Below are positions 1 through 6,789 of a DNA stretch of 36,800 nucleotides, piece after piece (position 1 is the first letter of the stretch; each line of letters starts with the position of its first letter). The stretch is from Candidatus Blackburnbacteria bacterium RIFCSPLOWO2_01_FULL_40_20. Its GTDB lineage: Bacteria > Patescibacteriota > Microgenomatia > UBA8517 > UBA10165. Where the stretch lies: contig MHCC01000002.1 of assembly GCA_001816475.1 (NCBI GenBank), positions 377 through 37,176 of the forward strand. The letters run 5' to 3'. A program made the position numbers and the translations under genes. Under the pieces are notes generated by a model. It saw only the letters and a list, made by a program, of their open reading frames with translations, was not told where the DNA came from and ran no database searches.

Positions 1-328
1 GTTGTTCGGTTTTGAAAAATATGAGGAAACACACTAAACAGGGAGTATTCGACCAATTAAAAACATAAGTGAATGAACAACGAAAACAATGTAGACGTCT
101 AGGGATGCAAAATGAAGGTCTCCTCCGGAACGTTTGTTTGCGTCGCAAAAGTTATATTGTACGACAATGTAAAACTGAGTTCTGTTGCAATTTTTGTACC
201 CGTTTACACCAATAGGCGAAGCATCCTTAACACTCATGTAATTTACGGAGAAATAAATCCTACATAACTTGACCACCACCATCCCTCAAAAGAGAATCGC
301 CCGACGCAAACGCTCAGGACCTTGAAAG
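1..328. other. Left-edge non-coding stretch
   Basis: I see no supportable gene here. The 82-codon ORF on the minus strand (34-282) has no recognisable domain, no convincing start signal and a mixed composition, so I treat it as chance. No tRNA or repeat is apparent. Confidence 0.5.
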
Positions 329-337
329 TTATCCACA
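329..337 (+). promoter_or_regulatory. Perfect DnaA-box 9-mer
   Basis: The sequence TTATCCACA matches the canonical DnaA box exactly. It lies in a gene-free stretch just before a large hairpin and about 270 nt before an AT-only tract (around 600-625). I found no second perfect box, and no dnaA, dnaN or rpmH is present, so an origin is not shown. It could be a regulatory DnaA site or chance. Confidence 0.3.
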
Positions 338-362
338 GATTCTTGATCAAACTATATCAATT

Positions 363-457
363 GAAGCTAAATATCACGATTTTGGAGCGAAGTATCGTGC
401 CGAGTAGAGCACTTTGCTCTCCCGAAACTTTTACGCTCCAAAATTGTTTTTAGCTTC
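363..457 (+). terminator. Large nested hairpin with T-rich tail
   Basis: Three nested inverted repeats share one axis: GAAGCTAAA with TTTAGCTTC, ATTTTGGAGCG with CGCTCCAAAAT, and AGAGC with GCTCT around a 5-nt loop. The 3' side runs into T-rich DNA, which fits an intrinsic terminator read on the plus strand. No plus-strand gene precedes it inside the window, so it may end a transcript entering from the left, or be a structured RNA or a MITE-like palindrome. Confidence 0.5.
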
Positions 458-625
458 GTTTTTCTTTTCTTACAATTCCTTAGCAGTCTATGTCGCAATT
501 TGCGTGAAAACACTAGATCTAAATGCGTGAAAAAAGTGGTGTTAATTATAGGACACCCCGAATTATAGGTACTCCTCCCCTCCCTTGAGATAACCCATTA
601 AAAATATTTTTAATATATTTAATTA

Positions 626-648
626 GGGTCTAGACTAGATAAACTGGA
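626..648 (+). repeat. Direct repeat, copy 1 (left of murD'-murC)
   Basis: The 23-nt string beginning GGGTCTAGACTAGATAA recurs at 2514-2535 with a single-base deletion. The two copies are in the same orientation and flank the murC/murD-remnant segment. It sits next to an AT-only stretch and just past the stop of the murD remnant. Confidence 0.6.
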
Positions 649-654
649 TGTAAA

Positions 655-927
655 CTAGTTATTAATGCCCATATCTAGCCCTAAAAGTGCTGGATTTCTA
701 ATTATTAGGTCTGCCCAATCTAAATCCTCATATTTGTGTTCCCCAAGAGTATATTCAATATTAGGAAAATCTTTTAGTTGGTCTATCGAAACCTGAAGAT
801 CTCCTTTTTGTTTTAAGTCAGTCACTTTAACCTTTGCTCCTTGTGAAGCAAAGAACCTGGCAGCCCCTACTCCTCCCTGATTAATACCTAAACCTAAGAT
901 TAGGACTTTTTTGTTAATAAAATTCAT
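655..927 (-). pseudogene. murD: murD N-terminal remnant (Rossmann domain only)
   Basis: These 90 residues match the start of UDP-N-acetylmuramoyl-L-alanine:D-glutamate ligase: a beta strand and glycine loop near residues 8-20 (VLILGLGINQGG), an acidic VTDLK turn, and the ADLIIRNPAL segment that precedes the linker to the ATP-binding domain. Full-length MurD is about 450 residues, so the P-loop domain and the C-terminal domain are missing and the product cannot be a ligase. The start overlaps the murC stop in an ATGA arrangement, as in an intact murC-murD pair. The reading frame simply ends, with no visible continuation in another frame, so a deletion or a recombination junction is more likely than a point frameshift. 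A short NAD-like fold with a new role is possible but less likely. Confidence 0.65.
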
Positions 928-2285
928 ATATGATCTTCTGCAATTTGCCGTGCCAGTTTATCGATATCTCCTGCGCCTACAAAAAAGATTATGTCATATT
1001 TTTGATCTTTTTGTATTAATTCTTCTAACGTCTGTTCATTTTTTTCTAAGTAACTAACATTATTTTTACCCACTGCTTCCACTAACTGTTTGCTATTTAC
1101 CAAACCTGTGTCTACTTCCCTGCTGGGATAGATATCCAAGATATAGATCTGATCTACTGGTAACTCAGATAAAACTTTAACAAACTCATTAAATAAAACA
1201 TGTGTTCTGGAAAACATATGCGGCTGAAAGACCATAATGATTTTTTTGTCAGGAAATTTTTCTCTAGCTGCCTCCATTGTTACTTTAATCTCTGTAGGAT
1301 GATGGGCAAAATCAGAATATACCTTGACTCCACCACTTTCCCCCAAGTATTCAAACCTTCGGCCAATACCTGTAAAATCCATTAGGCTTTTTTTAATGAT
1401 TTGAGGATCAATTCCTAAAGCTAGACCTACCTGATAAACTGCTGAGGCGTTTAAGATGTTATGCCTTCCGGGGATTTGTAAAGGAAAATCAATCAGCTTA
1501 CCCTGATACCCGATAGTCTTAGTCTCCCAAGCGTCGCTTGGCGAGACTAAGACGTCGCATATTCCTTTATCTGAAAGATTGGCTATTATTTTATCTTTTG
1601 CTTGTCCTAAAAATTTTTTAAAGCTATCTTTAACTGCCGAGAAGTCTTTAAAATACTCAGGATGATCCATTTCAATAGTTGTTACTACGGTAATATCCGG
1701 GTGGGTTGCTAAGAAGTTATCATTAAACTCATCTGCTTCTGTTATGAAGATTCCTTTATAAGTTTTGGAGTCTTCGCGTTTCGCACTAATATACTTTGAC
1801 TTCCCTATTCTGTAATTTGTTCCCCACTTTGGAACAATTGCTCCAAGTTCTACTGTTGGATCTAATCCTGCCTCCTCTAACAAGAGTCCTATCATGGCAG
1901 TAGTGGTAGATTTGCCATGGGTTCCACAAACAGCAATAACAAATTTATCTTTTTCTAAAAACTTCCCCATAAATTGTTGCCAGGTCATAACTCGTATACC
2001 TCGATTACTAGCTTCTCGCAGCTCTTCGTTGTTAGGATCAAGAGAAAATATTGCTGGAGTAACGGCTAAAATATCGGTAGTATCCCCAGGTGTCCTATCT
2101 AGCCCACCTCCCAGGTGGGATAGGGAGTGGCCTGTGAACAATTGGCGTTTGTCAAAAACTTTAGTAAATTCGTTATGAGGAAATTTATCACAACCTGTTA
2201 CTTTAAATCCTTGAGACTCCGCAATGGCAGCAATAGCAGAGGCTCCACTACCCCCTATCCCCAAAAAGTGTATATGTTTTGCCAT
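924..2285 (-). CDS. murC: UDP-N-acetylmuramate--L-alanine ligase (MurC)
   Basis: This cytoplasmic ligase adds L-alanine to UDP-MurNAc in peptidoglycan precursor synthesis. At 453 residues it has the usual family length and all three domains: an N-terminal Rossmann loop (HFLGIGGSGAS, residues 6-16), the ATP P-loop GTHGKST (121-127), a TEADEF segment, and the C-terminal domain with FAHHPTE and FQPHMFSRT. It is close to the Mpl/MurC branch and I prefer MurC. A -10-like TAAAAT lies 8 nt before the ATG, so translation may be leaderless. Two stretches absent from typical MurC loops, around residues 54-69 and 245-258, are encoded by DNA palindromes (listed separately), both in frame. The gene is translationally coupled to the murD remnant downstream. 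Confidence 0.93.
   Translation of the reverse strand: MAKHIHFLGIGGSGASAIAAIAESQGFKVTGCDKFPHNEFTKVFDKRQLFTGHSLSHLGGGLDRTPGDTTDILAVTPAIFSLDPNNEELREASNRGIRVMTWQQFMGKFLEKDKFVIAVCGTHGKSTTTAMIGLLLEEAGLDPTVELGAIVPKWGTNYRIGKSKYISAKREDSKTYKGIFITEADEFNDNFLATHPDITVVTTIEMDHPEYFKDFSAVKDSFKKFLGQAKDKIIANLSDKGICDVLVSPSDAWETKTIGYQGKLIDFPLQIPGRHNILNASAVYQVGLALGIDPQIIKKSLMDFTGIGRRFEYLGESGGVKVYSDFAHHPTEIKVTMEAAREKFPDKKIIMVFQPHMFSRTHVLFNEFVKVLSELPVDQIYILDIYPSREVDTGLVNSKQLVEAVGKNNVSYLEKNEQTLEELIQKDQKYDIIFFVGAGDIDKLARQIAEDHI
1516..1553. repeat. In-frame 38-nt palindrome inside murC
   Basis: The arms GTCTTAGTCTC-CCAAGCG and CGCTTGG-C-GAGACTAAGAC are perfect complements (18 bp) apart from one bulged C, with a single central base. 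On the murC strand it encodes roughly VLVSPSDAWETKT, between the central-domain NLSDKGI segment and the following beta strand, which is a variable loop in the family. This looks like a small palindromic element inserted without breaking the frame. Confidence 0.75.
2094..2124. repeat. Second in-frame hairpin element inside murC
   Basis: CCTAT-ctag-CCCACCT pairs with AGGTGGG-ATAGG around a CCC loop. It encodes the odd SHLGGGLDR segment of the MurC N-terminal domain, between the GHS turn and the ILAVTPAI strand, where most homologues have a shorter loop. GC content is well above the surrounding gene. Confidence 0.65.
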
Positions 2286-2541
2286 TACTTAAGATTTTAC
2301 CTCAAAAATGGATGATTTGCCTAAACGATAACAACAGCTCTTTTTGTCCATTGTTTTTGAAATTTTTTTAAAGATATTCTGTGATTTGGCCCAAAGTGCC
2401 AGGGGTCGTGTAAATAATAGCTTTTCTCGTCTTTACCTTTTAAAACTAATAAAAGTGTTGTCGGTGTTTTGGCATAAGATCTCTTCATGGAGATAATAAT
2501 GGGTATTTTTTGAGGGTCTAGACTAGATAACTGGAGGAGTT
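2286..2541. other. Non-coding spacer upstream of murC
   Basis: No gene is recognised. The segment nearest murC supplies its probable promoter on the minus strand. Its right end holds the second copy of the direct repeat (2514-2535). Composition is T-rich on the plus strand. Confidence 0.5.
2514..2535 (+). repeat. Direct repeat, copy 2 (right of murD'-murC)
   Basis: GGGTCTAGACTAGATAACTGGA is identical to the copy at 626-648 except for one fewer A. Together the copies bracket about 1.87 kb holding murC and the murD remnant. The internal CTAGACTAG is a near-palindrome. Confidence 0.6.
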
Positions 2542-2673
2542 ATGATGCCTTGGCAGTTTATGGCTACAATCACAAGAAAGTCAACCACGAAAGGAAAATT
2601 AAATAACTTCGCATTTGACTTGCGTCTACACCTTGAATCACTTCTCTATTATCTATTTACTGCTTGCTATTAA
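2542..2673 (+). CDS. Possible 43-residue small ORF with strong SD
   Basis: An ATGATG start sits just after a GGAGGAG Shine-Dalgarno-like sequence, immediately past the second direct repeat. The ORF (MMPWQFMATITRK...) ends at a TAA 9 nt before the convergent membrane-protein gene. It is basic in its first half and resembles nothing I recognise. The SD is notable because most genes here look leaderless. It may be the broken 5' end of a lost gene or chance. Confidence 0.25.
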   Translation: MMPWQFMATITRKSTTKGKLNNFAFDLRLHLESLLYYLFTACY

Positions 2674-2682
2674 TTGCTTTTT

Positions 2683-3486
2683 CTACCCTCCCCAACTTGC
2701 AGTTAAGAACATTGTGGCAAACACAACAGCCCCTACAATTAAATATTCTCTAATTGTTTTTTCGAACAATCGTTGTTGCAAATTTGCTTGACCCAAGCCT
2801 AAACCCGCATAAAGAACCGTCGTAACTGCCAGCGAGCCAACCACAACCGTAATTGGCCAAAAAGAAAGCATCGCTGCCATTTGCCCAACTAACAGAGACA
2901 GCCCGATAGACGTGTATAAAACATTTTTGGACACAGTGTGCTCAAGGTCTATTGACCAAAAACCTTGCAAAAAAAGTGGGGTTGAGGCCAAAACGGCCAC
3001 CAGGCCATTGACCCAAAAATCAAGCCTTAGGGAAAAAATTGCGTTGAATATAAAGAACGCTACCACAAGTGTAAGCAAAAAACCTACGGCATGGGCTGCT
3101 CGCAACAGCTGAATAGTACGCGCCGCGGCAACTGTGTAGATGTTTGATGTAAGAAAAAGTGCATATGCCCCTAAAGTGTAAGCAGTGACGAGTATAAGTC
3201 TAAGTCCAAGTCTAAGTGTTGGTGATAATGAAGTAAAAAAACCACTATTTTCCAATCCAAGGTAAAACAGTTGAGTTCCGGCTGCAAAAAAAACAGGTAA
3301 TACTAAAGTTAAAAGTGTTGCATTCCTGCCCAAGCCTTCTTTTAGTGCGAAAAAAGACACAAGTAAAGAAAATAATATAAATCCGCCAATTGAAGAATAT
3401 CGATATGAAAAATCCAAAAATTGAATGGCAAAAAAACCAGTGGCCAGAAGTACCGAACCAAGCACAAATTTTTGGCGTTTAGTCAT
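2683..3486 (-). CDS. Multi-pass membrane protein, unknown function
   Basis: The 267-residue product has about eight hydrophobic segments, beginning after a short basic N-terminus (MTKRQK) and ending near the C-terminus (YLIVGAVVFATMFLTASWGG). Loops are short, there are no long soluble domains, and I see no catalytic motif. Similar small orphan membrane proteins are common in CPR genomes, but I cannot name a family. It lies 68 nt downstream of yebC on the same strand, with a hairpin-forming 9-nt repeat in the gap, so co-transcription is uncertain. Confidence 0.7.
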   Translation of the reverse strand: MTKRQKFVLGSVLLATGFFAIQFLDFSYRYSSIGGFILFSLLVSFFALKEGLGRNATLLTLVLPVFFAAGTQLFYLGLENSGFFTSLSPTLRLGLRLILVTAYTLGAYALFLTSNIYTVAAARTIQLLRAAHAVGFLLTLVVAFFIFNAIFSLRLDFWVNGLVAVLASTPLFLQGFWSIDLEHTVSKNVLYTSIGLSLLVGQMAAMLSFWPITVVVGSLAVTTVLYAGLGLGQANLQQRLFEKTIREYLIVGAVVFATMFLTASWGG

Positions 3487-3495
3487 CGAATGATA

Positions 3496-3553
3496 GTACC
3501 ACGGGTATCATGGGTATCACGAGCTTGTGGTACTCGTGGTACTCGTGATACTC
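3496..3553. repeat. 9-nt repeat array forming a hairpin
   Basis: Degenerate 9-nt units run as GTGGTACTC, GTGGTACTC, GTGATACTC on one side, and as the inverted forms (ACCACGGGT, ATCATGGGT, ATCACGAG) on the other. The two halves can pair over about 20 positions with several mismatches or wobbles around CTTG. The array fills the gap between yebC and the membrane protein. It may act as a terminator or processing hairpin, though no clean T-tract follows. Confidence 0.55.
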
Positions 3554-3554
3554 T

Positions 3555-4271
3555 TTAAATTAAGTTCGCGTAAACTTTTTGAACGTCGTCCTGCTCGTCT
3601 AAAGTTTCAATTAACTTTAAAACCTTTTGTTCTTTTGCTGGATCTTCCAAACTTATTGGGGTCTTGGGACTAAATGTTAACTCAGCAGACTTAACACTCA
3701 TGCCATTTTGTTCTATTAACTCTTTAATTTTGAAAAGATCAGCAGATTTCGTATAAACTTCAATCCCATCCTCTACTTCTTCAATATCCTCTATTTCCAA
3801 ATCCATCAACTTAAGCATCGTTTCGTCAGAACTTGCCCCCTTTTCAACAACAATCAATCCTCTATGTTCAAATTGATAAACAACTGACCCTGGAGTACCA
3901 ATTGATCCCCCATTTTTATCAAAAATATTTTTTATTTCTTGTGTGGTTCTATTTCTTTTGTCGGTTGCAGCTTCCACCAATATTGCAACTCCCCCGGGTC
4001 CGTATCCTTCAAATAAAACCTCCTCGAGGACAATGCCTCCTTCTCCCCCGGCACCACGTTCAATTGCCCGTTCAACATTTTCTTTGGGCATATTAATTTC
4101 TTTTGCTTGTTCAACTAGCAAACGAAGCCTTGGATTAGCATTTGGATCTGATCCGCCCTCACGCGCCGCAATTGTCATTGCGTGAACTAGTTTTGAAAAA
4201 GCCTGCCCCCGTTTGGCATCCGTTACCGCCTTTGCACGTTTAATTGTTGACCATTTCGAATGTCCTGACAT
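3555..4271 (-). CDS. yebC: YebC/PmpR family (TACO1-like) protein
   Basis: This is a member of the YebC/TACO1 family, known as a transcriptional regulator in some bacteria and as a ribosome-associated factor that eases translation of difficult (for example proline-rich) stretches. The N-terminal signature MSGHSKWSTIKRAK is exact, and AFSKLVHAMTIAAREGG and the central NMPKENVERAIERG and GTPGSVVYQFE blocks follow. At 238 residues from this start it has the normal length. I chose the ATG at MSGHSKW rather than the ORF-track start 15 nt upstream because homologues start there and a perfect TATAAT ends exactly 6 nt before it. That places the A of the ATG at the expected transcription start, so the mRNA is probably leaderless. 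Confidence 0.95.
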   Translation of the reverse strand: MSGHSKWSTIKRAKAVTDAKRGQAFSKLVHAMTIAAREGGSDPNANPRLRLLVEQAKEINMPKENVERAIERGAGGEGGIVLEEVLFEGYGPGGVAILVEAATDKRNRTTQEIKNIFDKNGGSIGTPGSVVYQFEHRGLIVVEKGASSDETMLKLMDLEIEDIEEVEDGIEVYTKSADLFKIKELIEQNGMSVKSAELTFSPKTPISLEDPAKEQKVLKLIETLDEQDDVQKVYANLI

Positions 4272-4277
4272 AGCCCT

Positions 4278-4283
4278 ATTATA
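4278..4283 (-). promoter_or_regulatory. yebC -10 box (leaderless promoter)
   Basis: TATAAT on the minus strand lies 6 nt before the yebC ATG. No clear -35 is seen; the upstream DNA is an AAATTTGAAATTTG-type low-complexity repeat. Confidence 0.65.
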
Positions 4284-4332
4284 CAATTTTCAATTCGAAA
4301 TTTGAAATTTGAAAATTGGAGCGCCCAGCAAT

Positions 4333-4361
4333 TTGACTTTCTGAGAATAAAAAACTATACT
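4333..4361 (+). promoter_or_regulatory. Promoter of the orphan ORF
   Basis: TTGACT and TATACT are separated by 17 nt, which is near consensus. The expected start leaves a 5' UTR of about 50 nt before the SD-preceded ATG at 4419, unlike the leaderless genes around it. Confidence 0.65.
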
Positions 4362-4418
4362 ACAGGTTAGCAATGCAAATTGCGGTTCTTTAACAACAAC
4401 CAAGACATCAGAGGGAGT

Positions 4419-4727
4419 ATGATGGACAAGATCTTGATCGAGCGGTTCATCGATAAACTGAACGAGCTGCATATTAGTATTCGCTGGGGCGAATTCGCCC
4501 ACTTTGGGCGTGGAGATATTCATATCTTTGTGAATGCTAAGGATGGCTTGAACGCACACGTTGCTGTCACTACATATGGAGTCGTTCCGAATTGGTCAAA
4601 AATCGAAGTGTATAGAGGCGGAGTCCGGGTGGGACTGTTCAACTCTCTGGGTCAGATCGTGATCAAAAGAATAGATCAGTCGCCTGAGCAGTCGGACAAA
4701 CTGACGTTTCGCTTAAGCGAAAGATAG
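4419..4727 (+). CDS. Hypothetical protein with foreign-looking codon use
   Basis: This 102-residue product (MMDKILIERF...) matches no family I recognise. The start is set by a strong GAGGGAG ribosome-binding site just before ATGATG; the ORF track's start 39 nt upstream lacks one. The protein appears to be one small alpha/beta domain (an N-terminal helix, then strands such as GDIHIFVNA and HVAVTTYGVV) without membrane segments. Codon use favours CTG, CGC, GGC and GTC, unlike the TTA/AGA/GGA style of neighbours, and GC is clearly higher. Promoter, UTR and SD all differ from local habit, which suggests recent acquisition from a plasmid, phage or other host. Confidence 0.6.
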   Translation: MMDKILIERFIDKLNELHISIRWGEFAHFGRGDIHIFVNAKDGLNAHVAVTTYGVVPNWSKIEVYRGGVRVGLFNSLGQIVIKRIDQSPEQSDKLTFRLSER

Positions 4728-4999
4728 TAGATTCAAAATCCAACTTAGATTGGTATCATGCTGCCAGCACCGACTCCGAGCATCCAGCACTTGCTTCACT
4801 CCCAACGATCAGGGATCTCGCTCCAGTAATATTGGGATAGGCAAGAAGCTTGTAATAATGCCTGGGGGGGACTGATTGACTGTAAAGTCGAAAGGTCTAC
4901 TTCCCCGGGCAACTAATAATTTTCAATTTATTAATTTTTAATTTTTCAAATTTAGATTTGATTCCGATTCAATCGGAATTAATTCCAAATTTCCCCTAC
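4728..4999. other. Gene-free stretch after the orphan ORF
   Basis: The first 185 nt share the higher GC of the preceding ORF and hold a nested hairpin (4859-4911). The remainder is AT-rich low-complexity DNA with a small GATTCCGATTCAATCGGAATT palindrome-like core, similar to one near 31050. No gene was found. Confidence 0.5.
4859..4911 (+). ncRNA. Nested stem-loop, possible structured RNA or terminator
   Basis: TGCCTGGGG pairs with CCCCGGGCA (9 bp, one G-U), enclosing a GAC/GTC step and a terminal GACT-gtaa-AGTC hairpin. The U-G pair works only on the plus strand. The downstream tail is AT-rich but not a T-tract, so it is not a standard terminator. It is not a riboswitch class I recognise. 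Confidence 0.35.
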
Positions 5000-5027
5000 T
5001 TGACATCTTTATAACACTCTCTATACT
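5000..5027 (+). promoter_or_regulatory. Strong promoter of the TPR gene
   Basis: TTGACA (5000-5005) and TATACT (5022-5027) are 16 nt apart. Transcription should start about 20 nt before the ATG at 5056, giving a short leader without an obvious SD. Confidence 0.7.
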
Positions 5028-5055
5028 CAAAGATTAGTTAGAGTTTACTATTTTC

Positions 5056-5808
5056 ATGGACCCTGCCCTACAAGCTATTGACGCGGCCGTAAGTGGTCGT
5101 TGGAGTCAAGCTGAAGAAATAAACAAACAAATATTAGAAGAAAACCCTTGCGACAAGGAAGCCTTAAACAGACTTGCCCGAGCCTCTCTGGAACTTGGAA
5201 AACTCTCCAAAGCTATTTCAAATTATAAAAAAGTATTAAAAATTGATCCGTATAACAACATTGCCCAAAAAGCCTTGCAAAAATTAGAAGCTTTAGAGGC
5301 AAACAAAGAAGGAATAAAAGTTTCTGAAAAAAAGAAGGGCGTATTAACACGAGCCATAAACGGCGATAGAACAACTACACTTGCCACTTCAAATCTTTTT
5401 ATCGAGGAACCAGGAAGGACAAAAACAACATCACTAATTCATCTTGGCGAGAATTGGGTTGTGTCCTCCCTTGACTCAGGAGAACCTGTTTATCTTGCTC
5501 CCCACGCTCACAGAGTCTCTGTCGAAACTGATAATGGATTATATATCGGACGTTTGGCAGACGACCTTTCCCGCCGAATAATAAGCCTAATCCGAGAAGG
5601 AAATAAATATGTTTGTTTTGTGCGCTCCGCGTCTCTCGGATCAGTCAAAATTTTTCTCAGAGAAACTTTCAAAGCCGAAAAATTGCAAGGCATACCCTCT
5701 TTTCCAACAACTGAAAAACAGTCCTACTCTTCTTATTCTCCTAGTATCTCATCTGAAAATGAATCAAGCGACGAATCAGAATCTCAAGAAGCCTCCGAGG
5801 AAGTTTAA
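5056..5808 (+). CDS. TPR-repeat protein, unknown function
   Basis: The 250-residue product starts with about two tetratricopeptide repeats (residues 1-80; ALNRLARASLELGKLSKAI and YKKVLKIDP are typical), which usually bind partner proteins. A basic linker follows, then a compact beta-rich domain (about 115-210) with IHLGENWVV, VYLAPHAHRV and GLYIGRLADDLSRRI. The last 40 residues are Ser/Glu-rich and probably disordered. There is no signal peptide or membrane segment, so it is likely cytoplasmic. The beta-rich part resembles HIRAN-like small domains in feel, but I cannot assign it. Its stop codon overlaps that of the convergent LytR_C gene by 3 nt. Confidence 0.75.
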   Translation: MDPALQAIDAAVSGRWSQAEEINKQILEENPCDKEALNRLARASLELGKLSKAISNYKKVLKIDPYNNIAQKALQKLEALEANKEGIKVSEKKKGVLTRAINGDRTTTLATSNLFIEEPGRTKTTSLIHLGENWVVSSLDSGEPVYLAPHAHRVSVETDNGLYIGRLADDLSRRIISLIREGNKYVCFVRSASLGSVKIFLRETFKAEKLQGIPSFPTTEKQSYSSYSPSISSENESSDESESQEASEEV

Positions 5809-6746
5809 TAATTCTTTGCAAAATTCTCGCCTAAGATGATTTCAAAATCTGTTGGACTAAGAGGTTCTTTTTCCTCCAGATCGCAACCAAATACTTCCGC
5901 AACTTTTTTTGCGGTAACTGTTTCCAAATCGGACTTTAAACCTCGCAAAACACAATTTTCAACAACATCCTTGTTGGTTTGCGTCCCAACCACCCGAGTC
6001 CCCAATGTTGATAAAATGCGCCCAACCTCGCTGGCTAGTCCTGATTTGTCTGAACTGTTAATTACCACAACCCGTTTTGATTCAGCAAAGACTGTGTCGT
6101 CCCGTAGAGGCTCAAAAGCGACCCTTGCTTGGTCTGGTACAATTTCCAATCCTTCCTCACCATCCGCAAGTGTAATTCGTTTCAAAACACCTTGAGTTTC
6201 TAAATCTATTCTGCGCCGGTCCCCTATTCCAACTTTACTTGTAGCGATAAGAACATTTAACCTGTCAAAAAAATCCAAGTTGGTTTTAATTCCCCGGCTT
6301 GTAATAGCTTTAGAAAACGCAGATACAAACCCCAAACCACGACCTTCAAAAAGACTCACGCCGTCTTTATCAATCCACCCGTCAATTGGTAAACCTAACG
6401 AGTTTTGAAGTGAATATCTTAACAGTTCGCCCTTTTTGCCCTCTTGCCAACCTAGCTCCCAAAGACTTCCTGCCAACCATTTTCCATATTCTCCCGCCAC
6501 GTCAACTTGTGTTTTTTCAGAAATTTTAATAACAATAATTTTTCCACTTTTGGGGCTATATGAATAAATAGTCGGATCGGCAGTTGCAGCTACCACTGTA
6601 AACCGGGTATCTAAAGTCCAAATCCTTTCTTTCCATGAACGATATAATTCCCAAGAAAGAATAACCGTACAAATCAAAATGAAAACGAAAACCAAACGCA
6701 GTGAAAAAAACCTGAAATGTGAACTTTTCTTACGACGAGCAGGCAT
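5805..6746 (-). CDS. Membrane-anchored LytR_C-domain protein
   Basis: This 313-residue protein has a basic N-terminus (MPARRKKSSHF), one transmembrane helix (about 15-35, LRLVFVFILICTVILSW) and an extracytoplasmic part. Residues from about 225 match the LytR_C domain: RVVVINSSDKSGLASEVG, a VVGTQTN strand and a closing DFEIILGENFA. That domain is found on LytR-CpsA-Psr wall enzymes and alone; the catalytic LCP domain is not visible, so this is not a wall-polymer ligase by itself. I chose the ATG at MPARRKK because the 22 residues before it in the ORF track are unlike a signal sequence. Upstream lies the start-distal end of the unknown gene 6790-7341. The gene is convergent with the TPR gene. 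Confidence 0.7.
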   Translation of the reverse strand: MPARRKKSSHFRFFSLRLVFVFILICTVILSWELYRSWKERIWTLDTRFTVVAATADPTIYSYSPKSGKIIVIKISEKTQVDVAGEYGKWLAGSLWELGWQEGKKGELLRYSLQNSLGLPIDGWIDKDGVSLFEGRGLGFVSAFSKAITSRGIKTNLDFFDRLNVLIATSKVGIGDRRRIDLETQGVLKRITLADGEEGLEIVPDQARVAFEPLRDDTVFAESKRVVVINSSDKSGLASEVGRILSTLGTRVVGTQTNKDVVENCVLRGLKSDLETVTAKKVAEVFGCDLEEKEPLSPTDFEIILGENFAKNY

Positions 6747-6789
6747 ATAATTTAAGCTATCACAAATAGACAAACCAGCACAAGAAGCA

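Noticed and set aside
34-282. 82-residue minus-strand ORF at the left edge
   Set aside because: No promoter, SD or domain, and mixed hydrophobic and random composition. Chance ORF.
329-625. Replication origin
   Set aside because: Only one perfect DnaA box and no dnaA/dnaN/rpmH neighbours in view; an AT-rich tract alone is not enough.
924-926. Recoded UGA (SR1/Gracilibacteria code)
   Set aside because: UGA terminates murC, the ASCH gene, the Ig-like gene and hisS at the family-typical ends, and no internal UGA-for-Gly is needed anywhere.
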